A stretch of DNA of 50,492 nt from Bremia lactucae (GCF_004359215.1 NC_090621.1:3424842-3475333), one strand, 5' to 3'; positions 1 through 11,459 are shown, counted from the stretch's first letter. A program made the numbers and translations. The notes: generated by a model from the letters alone, not told the origin.

Positions 1-2689
1 AGCTTAGCTTTCAGGTGCGACGGAAGGGAAACCTTTCGTCCACCGAAGTGATCCAACAGCAGGCGACAGTGGTCGTCCTGACTGTAGCTCTCTTTTATTT
101 CAGAGGCTAATGAGCTCGTCACGTGGTATGTCTTCATGGCTGCCAACGCTGACGGCTGAAATTGTGCTTTCGCACTAGACACACTTTCCTGGTGTCTTAC
201 CTCGAAGTCTGGTCTAAGCGATAAGGCGACAGCCAAGACATTTGACTTACCCAGCTTGTATTAAACTTTGAAATATAATTCAGAGAAGAATGTAAGCCAT
301 CTTGCCATTCAAGGCGAGAAATGATGTGAGTTTGTTGTCGGTCCGCAGTGATGCGTGATCCGTAAAAAACACAAATAGCTCGGTGCCTAGTAGGGTGCAC
401 ACGAAACTTGACAAGAGCATACTTTATTGAAAGTAGCTCTTTGTCATGCATGGGTAATTTAGTTCCGCGGATTTTAAAAACCGGGACTGATAAGAGATGA
501 CACGGTCAACACCGTCGTCATCCTTCTGCACGAGCGTGCTGCCGATTGCAAATTACTTGCATCGCAGACGACGCTAAAGGGCTTATTCGCGTCTGGCAAT
601 GGCAAGACTGGTGCCTCAACATGAGATTGCATCACTGGTTTGAACGCATCATCTTGTTATTTAACCAAAACCCATTTCTGTGTCCTTTTTAAGGAGGTCA
701 TATAATGCTTTAGTTTGCTCAGCATAATTCTTGCTATATTTATGCTAGTAATTAGCGAGCCCTAGTAATTGGCGCAAATCCTTCACATGCCGTAGGATAA
801 GCCATTCCTTTACCGATAATACCTTGTCTGGGTTTGCTCGTACACCATGGGTACCTACGATGTAACCCAGCACAGGTATCTCAGGGACCCCTATGCTGCA
901 TTTTTGCAAGTTGACGTACAATTGGGCGTCCTTTAAAGTCTACAACACAGCGTCTAAATGACACTTGCGCGAGTCGATTGCGCTCGGCCTCAGCCCTACT
1001 TTGCATGAATACATCGTCAAAGTAATGGGGCGCGTAGCCACGGTGCTGACGCGTCACCTGAGCCACCACTCGATTGAATGTCGCTGTTGCGTATTTGAAC
1101 CGTCGCGCCATCACAAGCCACTCCCAAAGCATACCGCGTGGGGTGCTTACTGCCGTTTGGCTACATCGGACTCTCTCATGAGTACCTGATAGTAGCCATC
1201 CTTCAAATCTGACGCGGAAAAGATAGTCGACGTTCCCATGGAATTCAACAAATTGTCTCACCGCGGGATTGGCGTTTGCGCCGGTATGGTCGCCGTGTGC
1301 AGCTTATTGTTAGCATGAACCACGCACCATCCACCTGTGGATTTACGCACATAAAAGGTCGGGCTGCAGTGATGCGATTTGCTCTCACGCACATGTCCCG
1401 GCTTGGCTCGCTTGTCGAACAAATTATCGATATAATCGACTAGTTCTTTCGTCAACGGCCATTGCCTGGTCACACAGTACTTGGTGCCAGGTTCGAGGTC
1501 GATCTCGTACCCGATGCCCCTATCTGGTGATAGGCGGCTCGGCACTTCTACTAGGAACACATCGCGATGTTTCCACAAAGCCTCAAAGAACGGACTGTAT
1601 TTCAAGGCAGCTCAGCCTTGAGCAGCGAACAGTTTCTTTTTGTCCGTTTCTAGGACGCTCTCGTCCATTGTGGACGACGAGCAAAAGTCCACCAAGTCCT
1701 CTTCTGGAACTGGTGTGACTATTTCGTGGATCTTTCCTTCCTTTAATTCGGAAAGGAACAGAAACCACGACATCTCCGGAAGATTTACTATATCCTCGAC
1801 AGATTTAAAGACTTGTCGGAGCAGCTCACTTGAGGATGCCTCCGCATTTTCGTCTTTGACAGCCTCGAACACCTCGTTGAAAGGCCCGTTCTCTTTAATA
1901 GAAACTGATCCAAAAGTCACTCGTTTAGACGCACCTTTGATCGTCCTAATCGGTCAAATACTCGTTCTTCGAGTCACCACGACCTTTGACTGGGAAGCAG
2001 GTGCCTTTGCTCTTTTCTAGGCACTGTGCCGGTTTATGCGACGCATAACTTCCTGTCAGCTTGCCGTCTACTGCCACAGGCTCTCGGCTCTGTGCAGGAC
2101 ATTCGGACGCATGACTACTTGTCATCGTCCTTTTCAACACCCCAGTCTCCACGAGCTGGGTAGGAATTGGTGACGTTTGACATCTTGTCAACGCACCCTC
2201 AACTGTATTCGAAACGACATCACTTGCACACGCCTCTCGCAGGAGCACATCTTTTCCGGTGTCCTGCGTAGAGTTCGTAACTGTGCATGTACGCCAGTCA
2301 ATCCATAGTTGGTGTTTTAGCAACATTGGCATGCCTAGGATGAGGTCATACGAACTCTCCATACCTAGCACTGTAAATTTCTCGTTACAAGAGAAGTCAC
2401 TAAAGCTCAAGGCGAGTTCTATCTGAACTCCCTCTTACTTAACGAGCGCGCCGTTCGCTAAACGAATGGTCGCCTCTTCTCGCTTGCCATCCTGGCAAAG
2501 CGACTCAAACATCGCCGGTCTCTTTCTTAATTCCGCGATTTTACTAAATTTTATGATGCACCCGAATCCACTAGGAAAGTCATCACCTAGTCATAGCCTC
2601 TTACTTGAGCGCTATAGACTAGCAGGGTTGAGGTCCAAAATTTCGAGACTTCAGGGACTATGCTACCCATTTGTTCCACAATTCTGAAC
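1..2689 (-). pseudogene. pol remnant of element A (protease, RT, RNase H)
   Basis: Going down the minus strand, 1946-2410 encodes a protease/linker segment (VLGMESSYDLILGMP). 1258-1605 and 881-1261 encode reverse transcriptase pieces: HRDVFLVEVPSRL, CSPTFYVRKSTGGW, TAVSTPRGMLWEWLVM, then YFDDVF, which is the RT active-site box in its Y-x-D-D form. 197-451 encodes an RNase H segment (DKELLSIKYALVKFRV). Stops and frame changes separate the pieces. The order and motifs are those of Ty3/Gypsy pol, but it is dead as read. Confidence 0.85.
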
Positions 2690-4014
2690 ATAGGGGTAGC
2701 TTCAGAGTCCGCGTCAGTAGGGCATTCCACCCCTACTGCTCTCCTGCATTTTTCGACCCCTCAGTGGCGATGCAGAATTCATGCGTCTCGCGCGCTGATT
2801 CTTGTCATCGCTCTTTGGGAAGGGAAACCTCTTGCTAGGCATCTTTGCCCCGGCAGGGACCCTGACGTAGCAGCGAGCTATAATGTGGCCGCGCTTGCCG
2901 AGCTAAATCGTGCTACTTGAAACTTTTTCTTGCGACGGCCATTCTCTTCTCACGTTGTCGATCGCATTTTTCAGGTGACTTCGCTATTTATCGTTATTAC
3001 ATGCAGTTCTCACCCAAACGTTTTGAGTTTCCTTACTCTTCTTCTCACTCGTGGCTCGCTCTCTCAATCCTCTCGTGGGCCACATTTATAGCAACCAACG
3101 TCTGCATTGCCCAACTCCATGGGAGTGGCATCTGACCTCTTGGCCGACAAAATATACCAAGCTGTCCCCGAGGCACTGTTGTAGGATTTCTCCTCAACGA
3201 AGGCGATTTGGATTGCCTCTTTCATCTTCGACGGCACCTTTCTGAAAAGGGCCTGTCGCGATGGGCCATGAGATGAGTCCGTTCTTAAACGTGGGTACCT
3301 TTTTATGTTCTCCTGGAATCGAACCTAAGGTAAAAGATGCCGAAGCGAGCGCATCTCTTGTACATAATCTTGCAGAGATCGCTTCGCCTGTCACGCTCCA
3401 AAGAAGCGTGCCTAAAGCAACACATCGTTGTTCGGCGGCTGGTACATGGCGCGAATATTTGTCTTAAATATCGCCCATGTAGGGAACGCCTTTCTGTCCG
3501 CCATAAGTGCCAAGTAAGCCCACTCTGAGGCCTTACCGCGCAGATGCGACATGGCGTACGACACCATCAGGCTGTCGCCAGCGATGAGCTGGGCGACACC
3601 GTATTGCTCCACGGCTTAAAGCCAGTGGACAATCGTGCGCGTTGCAGTTCCATCGAACTTGAGCGAGTCCATCCAAATGGTCCTCGGCTGATGCGGCCGG
3701 GCAGAGAGCATCTCAAAAGTCCTGTTGAGAGCCTTGCTCCGAGCCTGCTCATGCCTCAGCTCATCATGAGTCTGAGTGACGGACTCCGCCGCAGCATGGC
3801 TCTGTGCCTCGGACGCGGCTCTCCGCTGTTCGAGCACGAATGCCTCAAACTGCTCCAACTGAGCAACATGTTGCTCAAGAGGACTGCCCAAGAGCCTGGC
3901 CAGGGCTTGTTCACCAAGTTCCTGCGCCATGTGTCCTGTTACCTCCAGGTGATGTTCGGACAGGTGGAAAAAATGAGCCCAATCGATGTTGAGACTCATC
4001 CTCACGTTAGACAC
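2690..4014 (-). pseudogene. gag remnant of element A
   Basis: The frame starting at 4014 has a Met-led, Glu/Gln/Ala-rich helical N-terminus (132 codons) followed by a capsid-like segment that contains PPNNDVLL and SHLRGKASEW, both repeated in elements B and D. The frame then breaks several times. Near 2840-2900 a zinc-knuckle remnant (GKRGH, then ARCY) has lost its leading cysteines. This would be the structural protein of the retroelement; it is not functional as read. An 18-bp palindrome lies inside it at 3860-3877. Confidence 0.8.
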
Positions 4015-4043
4015 GCAGAGATGCGGGTCGTGGAAGGGATTTC

Positions 4044-4054
4044 AAGTGCTACCA
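4044..4054 (-). promoter_or_regulatory. Primer-binding site of element A
   Basis: The minus strand reads TGGTAGCACTT two bases inside the LTR end, the usual place for the tRNA primer-binding site of an LTR retrotransposon. The same 11 bases stand after the LTR of element D (32365-32375) and of the unrelated family-2 LTRs (35490-35500, 48963-48973). The primer tRNA was not identified. Confidence 0.75.
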
Positions 4055-4056
4055 AG

Positions 4057-4590
4057 TGTAGGCGGGCACGTTGTAATGCGGTCACGCTCTACTTAGACAC
4101 ACACCCTAGCACAGCGAGAAAGCGGTTTAACCTGCTTCTCTTGCGTGCTGTGAGGTAGTTGTGGTGGGCGCGTTAGCGACCTCGCCCAACACACTAAGTA
4201 CTGTGATCAAAAGTCGTCACGGGAGCGGTAATCCGGCTCCTCCTGCGCACTTATCAAGTAGAAAGTAGTTTTTAGACTGATTTATATTTTATCGCATTAA
4301 ATATAAATACCTATTTTTACCAATCAAAATGTCATCTCTATAGATAACACTAATATGTATTGCGAGCGTATCTTTCTAGATACGTCGCGTGACGGATGAC
4401 GCTAGGCCTCATCCCTCCTAATGTGAATGTACCTCTGTGCATCACACACACAAGGGTTGGTCACAAATGCGAACCACATTCGAGTGGTGGGTCTAATTAC
4501 TATATGTAAGTAAATTGACCAGCTCCTTAAGTTCACCAAGTGTACTTGACGGGGAATTGTGTAACATTAGGGCAACTTATGCCCGTTACA
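4057..4590 (-). repeat. 5' LTR of family-1 element A
   Basis: On the minus strand the LTR starts TGTAACGGGC and ends GCCCGCCTACA, so its ends are imperfect inverted repeats beginning TG and ending CA. Length is 534 bp. The primer-binding site follows directly. Related copies lie at 8791-9211, 15476-15896, 22506-22977, 28036-28537 and 32378-33390. The 32 kb copy is the same length (about 529 bp) once its nested insertion is removed, which supports these borders. Confidence 0.85.
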
Positions 4591-4828
4591 AGTGATATCG
4601 TGAATATATTTTTCATGTCTCTGACGTATTTATTCATACAGAGGGTGTGTGGCTATATTAAAAGGGGGTGTATGGCTATCCCGGCTTCCTAATTTTATTT
4701 GGTTAAATAATACTATTTTAGTTTTGATTGTCCAGGCGGCGTCCTAGTCATCTACAGAGCTTCAGACCGTTCGAAATGCTAAGAAATCATTCAAAGCCCG
4801 AATTCTGAGTGGGGTATATAGGCTGGAC

Positions 4829-6085
4829 TTATCCAGGAGTGCGCAATGCCTCTATATGATCAATATCAGACTTCCTCAGCGACTTCATCGCTCCTAAAAT
4901 AACGTACTGATTCGATGTCTTCAATGTATCCTTTGTAATCTTTAGTACCCCCTTGAGTTCGTCTTCATTCATTCCGCCCGTTAAAAATCGCCCAATTGTT
5001 TTTTTTGCCGTGGCATCTTCCAGAATAATTTTGAGATACTCTTTGACTTTCTTGTCAGTGTTGTACTTTAGCATATACGTCATTGCAATCGATGACGTGG
5101 CAGCATCTATTGCATCGGTCGTAAAACTTGGATCCGAGAATCGAATGTTCTTTCGCATTTCGGCGTCCAACTTCCGCCAATTGTGAGGATCTTTGTCAAA
5201 CTTGGAAAGGTACTTTTGAGCTAGCAAGTTTTTGTGCAACTCAAGCGAAATGGATTGCTTAAGCACAGCAGATTTCGTTCCAAGATCGTCGTTGAGCGCT
5301 TGAGCTTTTTTCAAAATTGAAAGCGCCGCAGCGAGATCTGTACTGGTACCGCCCACAAGTTTCGTAAGACCGACTTCGTCTAATGTTCCGTCCATGAAGA
5401 GTCCATAGTGCTTCCGTGCGATCTCCGAGTCGTCGACGGATTTCATTACCGTGTGAAAGTCAAAGGCTTCTTTTGGATTGAGCTTTGTGAAGGCATCGCG
5501 ATTCGTTCGTAATTGCATTAATAAAGAGTAGGCTTCAGTGGCCCTGTTTTCTAGAGTCGAATCTTTCGGAATCTTAAGACTTGCCTTGAGAATATCCTTT
5601 GTCCCTTTCAATTCGACAAAGCTCTCGAAATGGTCTTGAGCCAAGGTGTTTGCTTGAAGTCTTTTCAAAAGTCTAACTTCAGTAGAGTCGACTGCACTTA
5701 AGAGATTGAGCGAGCGGGACTTGAATCTTTGAGCCAAAAGCGTTGGTTTTTCAACGTTTGGTGAATGTGTCGAGGTCCCGCGAAATTTAGCGAAGGACTT
5801 ATGAAACCATTGCTTTGCCTTTGAATTAAAACTGCGAAGAACGGACATGAAATTTCGTTCTTCCTCAATTGGCCGCTCAGTGTTGTCAGTGTTATTGCCA
5901 CGCGCGTTGATTGTATAGCGGAGAGACTTCCTGTTACTGTAAATGGCTTTGCTTGGCTGCGTATGATCTCTTGAAACTGTAGTCGAAACAACCCCTTCTT
6001 GTGCGTCCATAGCTGCCAGCATGGAGCTCCAACAGATTAAAAGGACGCTGGAATATGCATAACGAAGAGTGCTACCTTGCGGCAT
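4829..6085 (-). CDS. Secreted RXLR/EER-like effector (paralogue of 33570-34634)
   Basis: 418 residues. A hydrophobic signal peptide covers about residues 1-25 (SSVLLICWSSMLAA). Around residues 52-75 comes NRKSLRY, a KSLR variant of the RXLR motif, then an EEER run, spaced as in oomycete host-translocated effectors. The rest is helical and charged, like WY-type effector bodies, with no enzyme motif. It shares blocks with the effector at 33570-34634: HFESFVELKG against HLESFVAQKG, and ARKHYGLFMD against ARKNYGAFMD. By family knowledge such proteins are secreted and may enter plant cells; the target is unknown. The gene is intron-free and intact and lies next to a Gypsy LTR. The motif is non-canonical, so effector status is inferred. 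Confidence 0.75.
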   Translation of the reverse strand: MPQGSTLRYAYSSVLLICWSSMLAAMDAQEGVVSTTVSRDHTQPSKAIYSNRKSLRYTINARGNNTDNTERPIEEERNFMSVLRSFNSKAKQWFHKSFAKFRGTSTHSPNVEKPTLLAQRFKSRSLNLLSAVDSTEVRLLKRLQANTLAQDHFESFVELKGTKDILKASLKIPKDSTLENRATEAYSLLMQLRTNRDAFTKLNPKEAFDFHTVMKSVDDSEIARKHYGLFMDGTLDEVGLTKLVGGTSTDLAAALSILKKAQALNDDLGTKSAVLKQSISLELHKNLLAQKYLSKFDKDPHNWRKLDAEMRKNIRFSDPSFTTDAIDAATSSIAMTYMLKYNTDKKVKEYLKIILEDATAKKTIGRFLTGGMNEDELKGVLKITKDTLKTSNQYVILGAMKSLRKSDIDHIEALRTPG

Positions 6086-6798
6086 TTAAATGGTTTATTT
6101 AAACGTGATAAGGTATTGGTGGCAAGTACGTCAAGTACGATTGATAAGCGATATTGACAAGTGGTGATGCCATTACGTTGGTGAGTCAAACCGATACATT
6201 TATTTGCGACTAGATATTGTACCGACTTCTTCACGTCAGGCGCTTGAAGCCACATGTCTTTTGTCTTTTGTATAACGCATTTTATCAAAAAAACGACGTG
6301 CTTTGGTAAATCGAGCCGGACGGACCAATAGAGAGAGCTAAACGCGAGGAATTTGTGCGACGGACTATAATTACTCACAATGGGGTGAAGGTCACTTTGA
6401 ATTGCAAAACTACCGATATTTTGGACCTTTTTGTTGAAATAAAAAAAACTTTTTTTTCAGCGATAGGGTGCCAATTGCCGGAATAAGGTTCGTGACCAGC
6501 ATTTCAGGAACAAGGAATTTGTCCCCAGTTGTCAAAGCCTATGTTTCTTTAAAAAAATACGGAATGTGCGTTCGAACTTAAAAAAAAGATGCGTGCCCTC
6601 TTCCGCAACTCATCCTGTTACGACCACTTTTGACTCTCTAAATAGACCAATTTGACGCTTTTTGTCCCACTACGTGCCTCAAAACCTTTACGTGAACGTT
6701 CCGCGCCTTTCCGCGTGGCAAGCGCCAAAAAAGGCTTTTTTCTCTCGTCATTTCCAACTTTGCACGCTAGAACGACTTTCATTTGCATCAAGCAAATT
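6086..6798. other. Intergenic region between effector and GPI-like gene
   Basis: About 0.7 kb between two divergent genes (effector to the left on minus, surface protein to the right on plus), so it should hold both promoters. It contains A and T runs near 6437-6460 and 6550-6590. Short ORFs here have no recognisable product. No RNA gene or repeat was seen. Confidence 0.6.
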
Positions 6799-7230
6799 AT
6801 GCGTGTTTTGTCCTGCATTGCTTTCATTGCCTTCGCGGCCGTCGTTGCCGCTGAGGACAGCGTGCTTGATGCCCTCGTGGACAAAGCTGCGGATTCGGTC
6901 ACTAATACGGCGACAAACGCACTTAATGGAGTTGTAAATGGAGCTACTGAAGCTGCAACAAATGCCACAAATTCGGCAATTAATTCGGTCACGAACGACG
7001 TTAATGATGCGACCAATTCCGCTCTTAATGCCACCGCCAGCGCCGCGGGAACGACGCTGGACGAGGTCTCGAGGGTCTCGAATGCCACCAACAGTCTTCT
7101 TATCGACACTAGAAACAATACGGACAGCTCGTCGGACTCGGCAAGTGCGAGCTCGGCAGCTTCGTCAATGTCTACTACAGTTATTGCCGTTGCCTTTGCA
7201 ATTGCAGGACTTGTCGTGAATTGGGTATAG
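6799..7230 (+). CDS. Small secreted, probably GPI-anchored Asn/Thr/Ser-rich protein
   Basis: 143 residues from the ATG at 6799. That start is preferred to an upstream in-frame Met because it places a clean signal peptide at the N-terminus (MRVLSCIAFIAFAAVVAA). The mature part is dominated by Ala/Asn/Thr with many N-x-T/S sites (NAT, NST-like), then a Ser/Asp/Ala-rich linker (about residues 100-120), and ends in a hydrophobic tail (TVIAVAFAIAGLVVNWV) typical of a GPI-anchor signal. It looks like a short glycosylated wall or surface protein. It converges with a gene of the same design at 7548-7961. No named family was recognised. Confidence 0.7.
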   Translation: MRVLSCIAFIAFAAVVAAEDSVLDALVDKAADSVTNTATNALNGVVNGATEAATNATNSAINSVTNDVNDATNSALNATASAAGTTLDEVSRVSNATNSLLIDTRNNTDSSSDSASASSAASSMSTTVIAVAFAIAGLVVNWV

Positions 7231-7547
7231 AACTCATTTATTTTCGAATTAAATAGGGAGTAAATACATGCGCTCTGTCACGCAAAGTGCCGTTGCGTTT
7301 TTTTTTGAGTGGACACAGAATGAAAGTCTAACAATGACGACACTTAATTGGTTTACACACATACTCTAAAAATAAAAAAAAGAAAACGTTTGCTAGCACC
7401 AAAAACATTCATTCCTTTGCAGCAATCGCACCACCAAAAGAAAAAAAAAAGTTAAAATTTACACTTTAAAAAAAGCCCTTGTACAACAATTTCCATACTT
7501 GACTCCCTTTTGTCGTGAGTGTGAGCACTATACGTCGAACGACGGTC
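7231..7547. other. 3' intergenic region between convergent genes
   Basis: 317 bp between the 3' ends of the two GPI-like genes, rich in A runs (7366-7385, 7438-7475). Those may serve 3'-end formation for both transcripts. Nothing else was recognised. Confidence 0.5.
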
Positions 7548-7961
7548 TTAGATAAAGAATCCCGACATTATTAGTACCGTTAGCGACGCTAGTGCAACAC
7601 TGAATGCCGTCACGTCGGTAGAAGCCGATGACGTAACCGACGGTGCTGGCGAATCGGCATCGGAGACCGAGTTGTCACTGCCGTCGGCATCGTCGGGAGT
7701 CTCTGGCGGAAGTTCCATCTCAGTCGTGACGTTGCTAATACTGTCGGAAATCGCCGCAGTCGTCGTGGTTTCAAACGGACTTGAGAGGGACTGTGCATTC
7801 GAATTTGCGGGCGTGAGATTTGGGTTGGCTTCGACAGTGATGTCCCCGATGTCATTGTTGGCTTGCAAGGCCACAAACAAGGGGTTTGGGACCTCTTCCT
7901 CCGCAGTCGCTGCAGCCGCCGCGAAGGCCACAAGGGCGCATTTGAATAGAAAGCAAACCAT
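7548..7961 (-). CDS. Small secreted, probably GPI-anchored Ser/Thr/Asp-rich protein
   Basis: 137 residues from the ATG at 7961. The frame stays open further upstream, but this Met starts a good signal peptide (MVCFLFKCALVAFAAAAATA). The mature protein is acidic and mucin-like, with a Thr cluster (FETTTTAA), a Pro/Asp/Ser linker and two or three N-glycosylation sites. It ends in a hydrophobic tail (VALASLTVLIMSGFFI) consistent with GPI attachment. It has the same architecture as 6799-7230 but little sequence identity. Likely a cell-surface protein; function not recognised. The duplicated block begins about 215 bp upstream of its start. Confidence 0.65.
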   Translation of the reverse strand: MVCFLFKCALVAFAAAAATAEEEVPNPLFVALQANNDIGDITVEANPNLTPANSNAQSLSSPFETTTTAAISDSISNVTTEMELPPETPDDADGSDNSVSDADSPAPSVTSSASTDVTAFSVALASLTVLIMSGFFI

Positions 7962-8176
7962 GGGAACGCTTGAGGGGCTACTAGTACGATATTGGCCAAA
8001 TGGAGACTGCCATTCTGAGCCCACAATTTGACGTGCGTTGCTACTATACAATTCATAATGTAAAATATTGGTTAGTATCGGGCATTTGTAATCGTCAAAA
8101 AAAAAGCCCTCATTTGTATCGGTAAATGACGCTGAACGTATAGAATGAGACACTTTTCAAAAAAGAATATTTTTTT

Positions 8177-8790
8177 AAAATAATGGATTATTACACCGCC
8201 AATGTGCCTCTCTTCCACGATTAAGATCAGATGCATCACAACAGCACGATTTCCCAGCTTCAACGCAGGCACTGCAGCATATTCAAAGCATCTTAATCGA
8301 ACGTGTCGTCCCTCCTTCCTTAAGCCTATCTCTGAGCGCAGCGCTTTCGAATATGAGCTCATACTAGACTACGACACAAAGATTGAAAGAATTAAAAATC
8401 AAAAACGCGTAACCTTTTCATCACTTGTGACGTAAATATCTCGCAAGTTCAGCATTTTGGAAATGAGCGCTTTACTTTTATACAACTTTTTTGCCACGTT
8501 CTCGTACCATCCTGTTTCGGAAAAAAGGTAACATATGTAATGTTACATCAATATTATTACCTATGAAAGGTAGAATAAAGGAAAAGAAAAATAGGGAAAT
8601 GTTAACGGCACACCATACGGCAACACCATTAATTAATAATAATCAATTGATGTTCATCTGCCGCCCAGATAAATTTCATTGACCAAGTGCACAATAATAT
8701 TAGCTCTCATATTACACCATCATGGCGCCACCGAGCTGCAATGTAGACTCTCTTCAGCGCCTTGCTTCCCACTACTATCGCGCAGATTGA
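8177..8790. other. Non-coding flank of element B (copy 1)
   Basis: About 0.6 kb between the start of the duplicated block and the LTR of element B, repeated at 14862-15475. It is AT-rich, and its short ORFs show no protein family. Nothing was recognised. Confidence 0.6.
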
Positions 8791-9211
8791 TGAAACGGGC
8801 TAAAGTTGCCCTATGTTACACACACCATAAAGTACACGTGGTGTACTTAATGGGTTGGCCAATCACTTCATGTAATGTACTTAGACCTCCACTTGCATGT
8901 GGTGTACAAAGTGACCCACCCTTGTGTATGTGATGCACATTGGTGTTTTCACATTGAAAGGGACGACGGCTAGCGTCATCCGTAATCCGAGGTAATCAGA
9001 ATAATACGCTCGCAATGTAGGGGTGCATCTATCGATTGGTAAAAAAAGGTTTTGTGCTAAATTCTGCAAAATACAAATCAGTCTTAAAACTATTTCCTAG
9101 TTAATAAGTGCACGTGAAGCCGGAGTACCGCTTCCGTGACGACAGTTGTCCTAAGGTACTAAGCTCGTTGATTAAGGTCGTTTGGGCGCCAATTGACTAC
9201 CTCACTGCACG
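8791..9211 (+). repeat. Truncated 5' LTR of element B (copy 1)
   Basis: It starts TGAAACGGGC, matching the TGTAACGGGC start of LTR A, and follows that LTR to about 9211, where gag sequence begins abruptly. About 110 bp of the LTR 3' end is missing. Confidence 0.8.
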
Positions 9212-10256
9212 CCCTGGCCAGGCTCTTGGTCAGTCTTTCTGAGCAACACGTTGCTCAGTTGAAGCAGTTTGAGGCAGTTGTGCTCTGACAGCGAAGAGCC
9301 GCGTCCGAGGCCCTGAGCCATACTGCGGCGCAGTCCGTCACTAAGACTCAGGGTGAGCTTAGACGCCAAAAGGCTTGGAGCAAGGCTCTCAACAGGACTG
9401 TTGAAATGGTCTCTGCCCGACCACATCATCCGAGGTCCATTCGGACGGACTCAATAAAGTTTGATGGAACTGCAGCGCGCACGATTGTCCACTGGCTGTT
9501 AGCCGTAGAGCAACGCGATGTCGCGCAGCTCATCGAGGACGACAGCTGGATGGTGTTGTTGGCCATGTCGCATCTGCGCGGTAAGGCTTCAAAGTGGGCT
9601 TACTCGTCGCTTATGCTGGACGTAAAGGCATTTTCAACATAGGCAATTATTAAGACCAAGGTTCCCGCCATGTACCAGCCGCCGAACAACGAAGTGTTGC
9701 TTCAGGCGCGCTTCTTTGGAGCGTGACAGGCGAAGCAATCTCTGCAAGATTATGCTCAAGAGATGCGCTCGTTGTCGGCGTCCATTACATTGAGGTCCGA
9801 CCACGTTTAAGAACAGACTACCTATGGCCATGGCGACAGACCCTTTTCAGAAAGATGCCGTCAACGATGGAATAGGCAATTCAAATTGCCTTATTTGAGG
9901 AGCAATCCTACAACAGTGTCTCGGCGACAGTTTGGTATAAGCCGTCGGCCGAGAGGTCAGATACCACTCCCATGGAGTTGGGCAATGCAGATTTAGTCTG
10001 CTTTAGATGTGGCAAGTACGGATATATGATGGCTCGCTGCTATGTCAGGGTCCCTTCTGGGCAGAGATGCTCAGCACGAGGACTACCTTTCCAAAGGGCG
10101 ATGGCAAGAAAGAGCGTTCGACACGCGTGAGTTCTGCTTCGACCTTTGAGGGGTCGGGAAATGCAGGAGCGCAGTGGGGGCGGGATGCCCTACTGATGCA
10201 GACTCTGAAGCTACCCCTAAATTCAGAGTTGTCGAACAAATGGGTAGCATAGTCCA
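9212..10256 (+). pseudogene. gag remnant of element B (copy 1)
   Basis: Frames match the gag of element A: EQHVAQL-like N-terminal region, PHHPRSIRTDSIKFDGTAA, SHLRGKASKW, then PPNNEVLLQ. A zinc knuckle at about 9999-10045 reads CFRCGKYGYMMARC; the ligand histidine is replaced by tyrosine. Stops interrupt the frame repeatedly (for example at 9641, 9724 and 9808). Not functional. Confidence 0.8.
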
Positions 10257-11459
10257 TGAGGTCTCGAAATTTCGGACCTAAACCTTGCTGGTCTATAGCG
10301 CGTATGTACGAGGCTATGACCAGGTGATTACCCTCCTAGAATTTTGTAAAACTCGCGGCTCTAAGAAAGAGACCGGCGAGGTTTGAATCGCTTAGCCAGG
10401 ATGGCAAGCAAGAAGAGGCGACCGTTTGTTTGGCGAACGGCGCGCTCGATAAGTCTGAGGGTGTTCAAGTAGAACTCGCCTTCAGCTTTAGTGACTTCTC
10501 TTGTAAAGAGAAGTTCACAGTGCTAGGAATGGAGAGTCCGTGCCTAGCAACAATGGATAGACTGACGTAAACGAACAGTTGCGAGCTCTCCGCAGGATAT
10601 CGGAAAAGATGTGCTTCTGCGAGAGGCGCCCGCGACTGATGTCGTGTCGAACACAGTATAGGTACGTTGACGGGATGCCAGATGTCACCAATTCCTACCC
10701 AGCTCGTGGAGACTGGAGTAGAAAAAAGGCAGAAACAAGTAGTCATGTGTTTCAAAGCCCTGCACAGAGCCGAGAGCCTGTGGCAGTAGACGGCGAACTG
10801 ATAGGAAGTCAAGCGTCCCATGAACCGGCACAGTGCTTTGAGCCTGGTGCGGTTGGAAAGGGTGCGTTAGCCAGGAGAGCAACGGCACCCGCTTCCCAGT
10901 CAAAGGTCATGGTGTTTCGAAAAACGAGCACCCGACAGAATAGGACGACCAAAGGCACGTCTAAACGAGTGACCTTTGGATCCTATTAAAGAGGACGGGC
11001 CTTCGAACGAGGTGTTCGAGGCCGTCAAAGACGAAATCGCGGAGGAATCCTCAGTTGGGGTGCTCCAGTAAGTCTTTAAATCTGCCAAGGAGACATAAAT
11101 ATTGATGTCTTAGGATCTGTTCCTTGCCGAATTAAAGGAAGGAAAGATCCACGAAATAGTCACACCAGTTCCAAAAGATAAGTTGGTCGACTGTTGCTCC
11201 CGTCGTCCACACTGGACGAGAGCGTCTCAGAAACGGACAAAAATAAACGGCTTGCTGCTCAAGACTGGGATGCCATAAGATGCATTTCGTTCTTTGAGGT
11301 TCTGTGGAAACATCGCGATGTGTTTCCAGAAGAAGTTGGCTGATGTTTTATTCGGCAGACCAGACTTCGAGGTTAGACACCAGGAAAGTGTGTCTAGTGC
11401 TAAAGCACAATTTCAGTTGTCAACTTTAGCAGCCATGAAGAAATATCACGTGACGAGAT

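Larger units (their letters stand above)
1..4590 (-). mobile_element. Ty3/Gypsy retrotransposon, family 1, element A (5' part)
   Basis: Read on the minus strand this is a decayed Gypsy element in the order 5' LTR (4057-4590), primer-binding site, gag, protease, reverse transcriptase, RNase H. It runs off the left edge of the window. The first bases match, in reverse complement, the stretch near 11515-11580 that leads into the integrase of the plus-strand relative, so integrase should lie outside the window. All reading frames are broken by stops and shifts. Of the four family-1 copies here, this is the only one that keeps a recognisable reverse transcriptase. Confidence 0.9.

Noticed and set aside
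3544..4158. 204-codon plus-strand ORF in element A
   Set aside because: Antisense to the gag remnant, whose matches in elements B and D prove the minus-strand reading.
6618..7118. 166-codon minus-strand ORF opposite the GPI-like gene
   Set aside because: The Ala/Val/Ser repeats are the mirror of the Asn/Thr/Ala codons on plus; the plus frame has both signal peptide and anchor signal.
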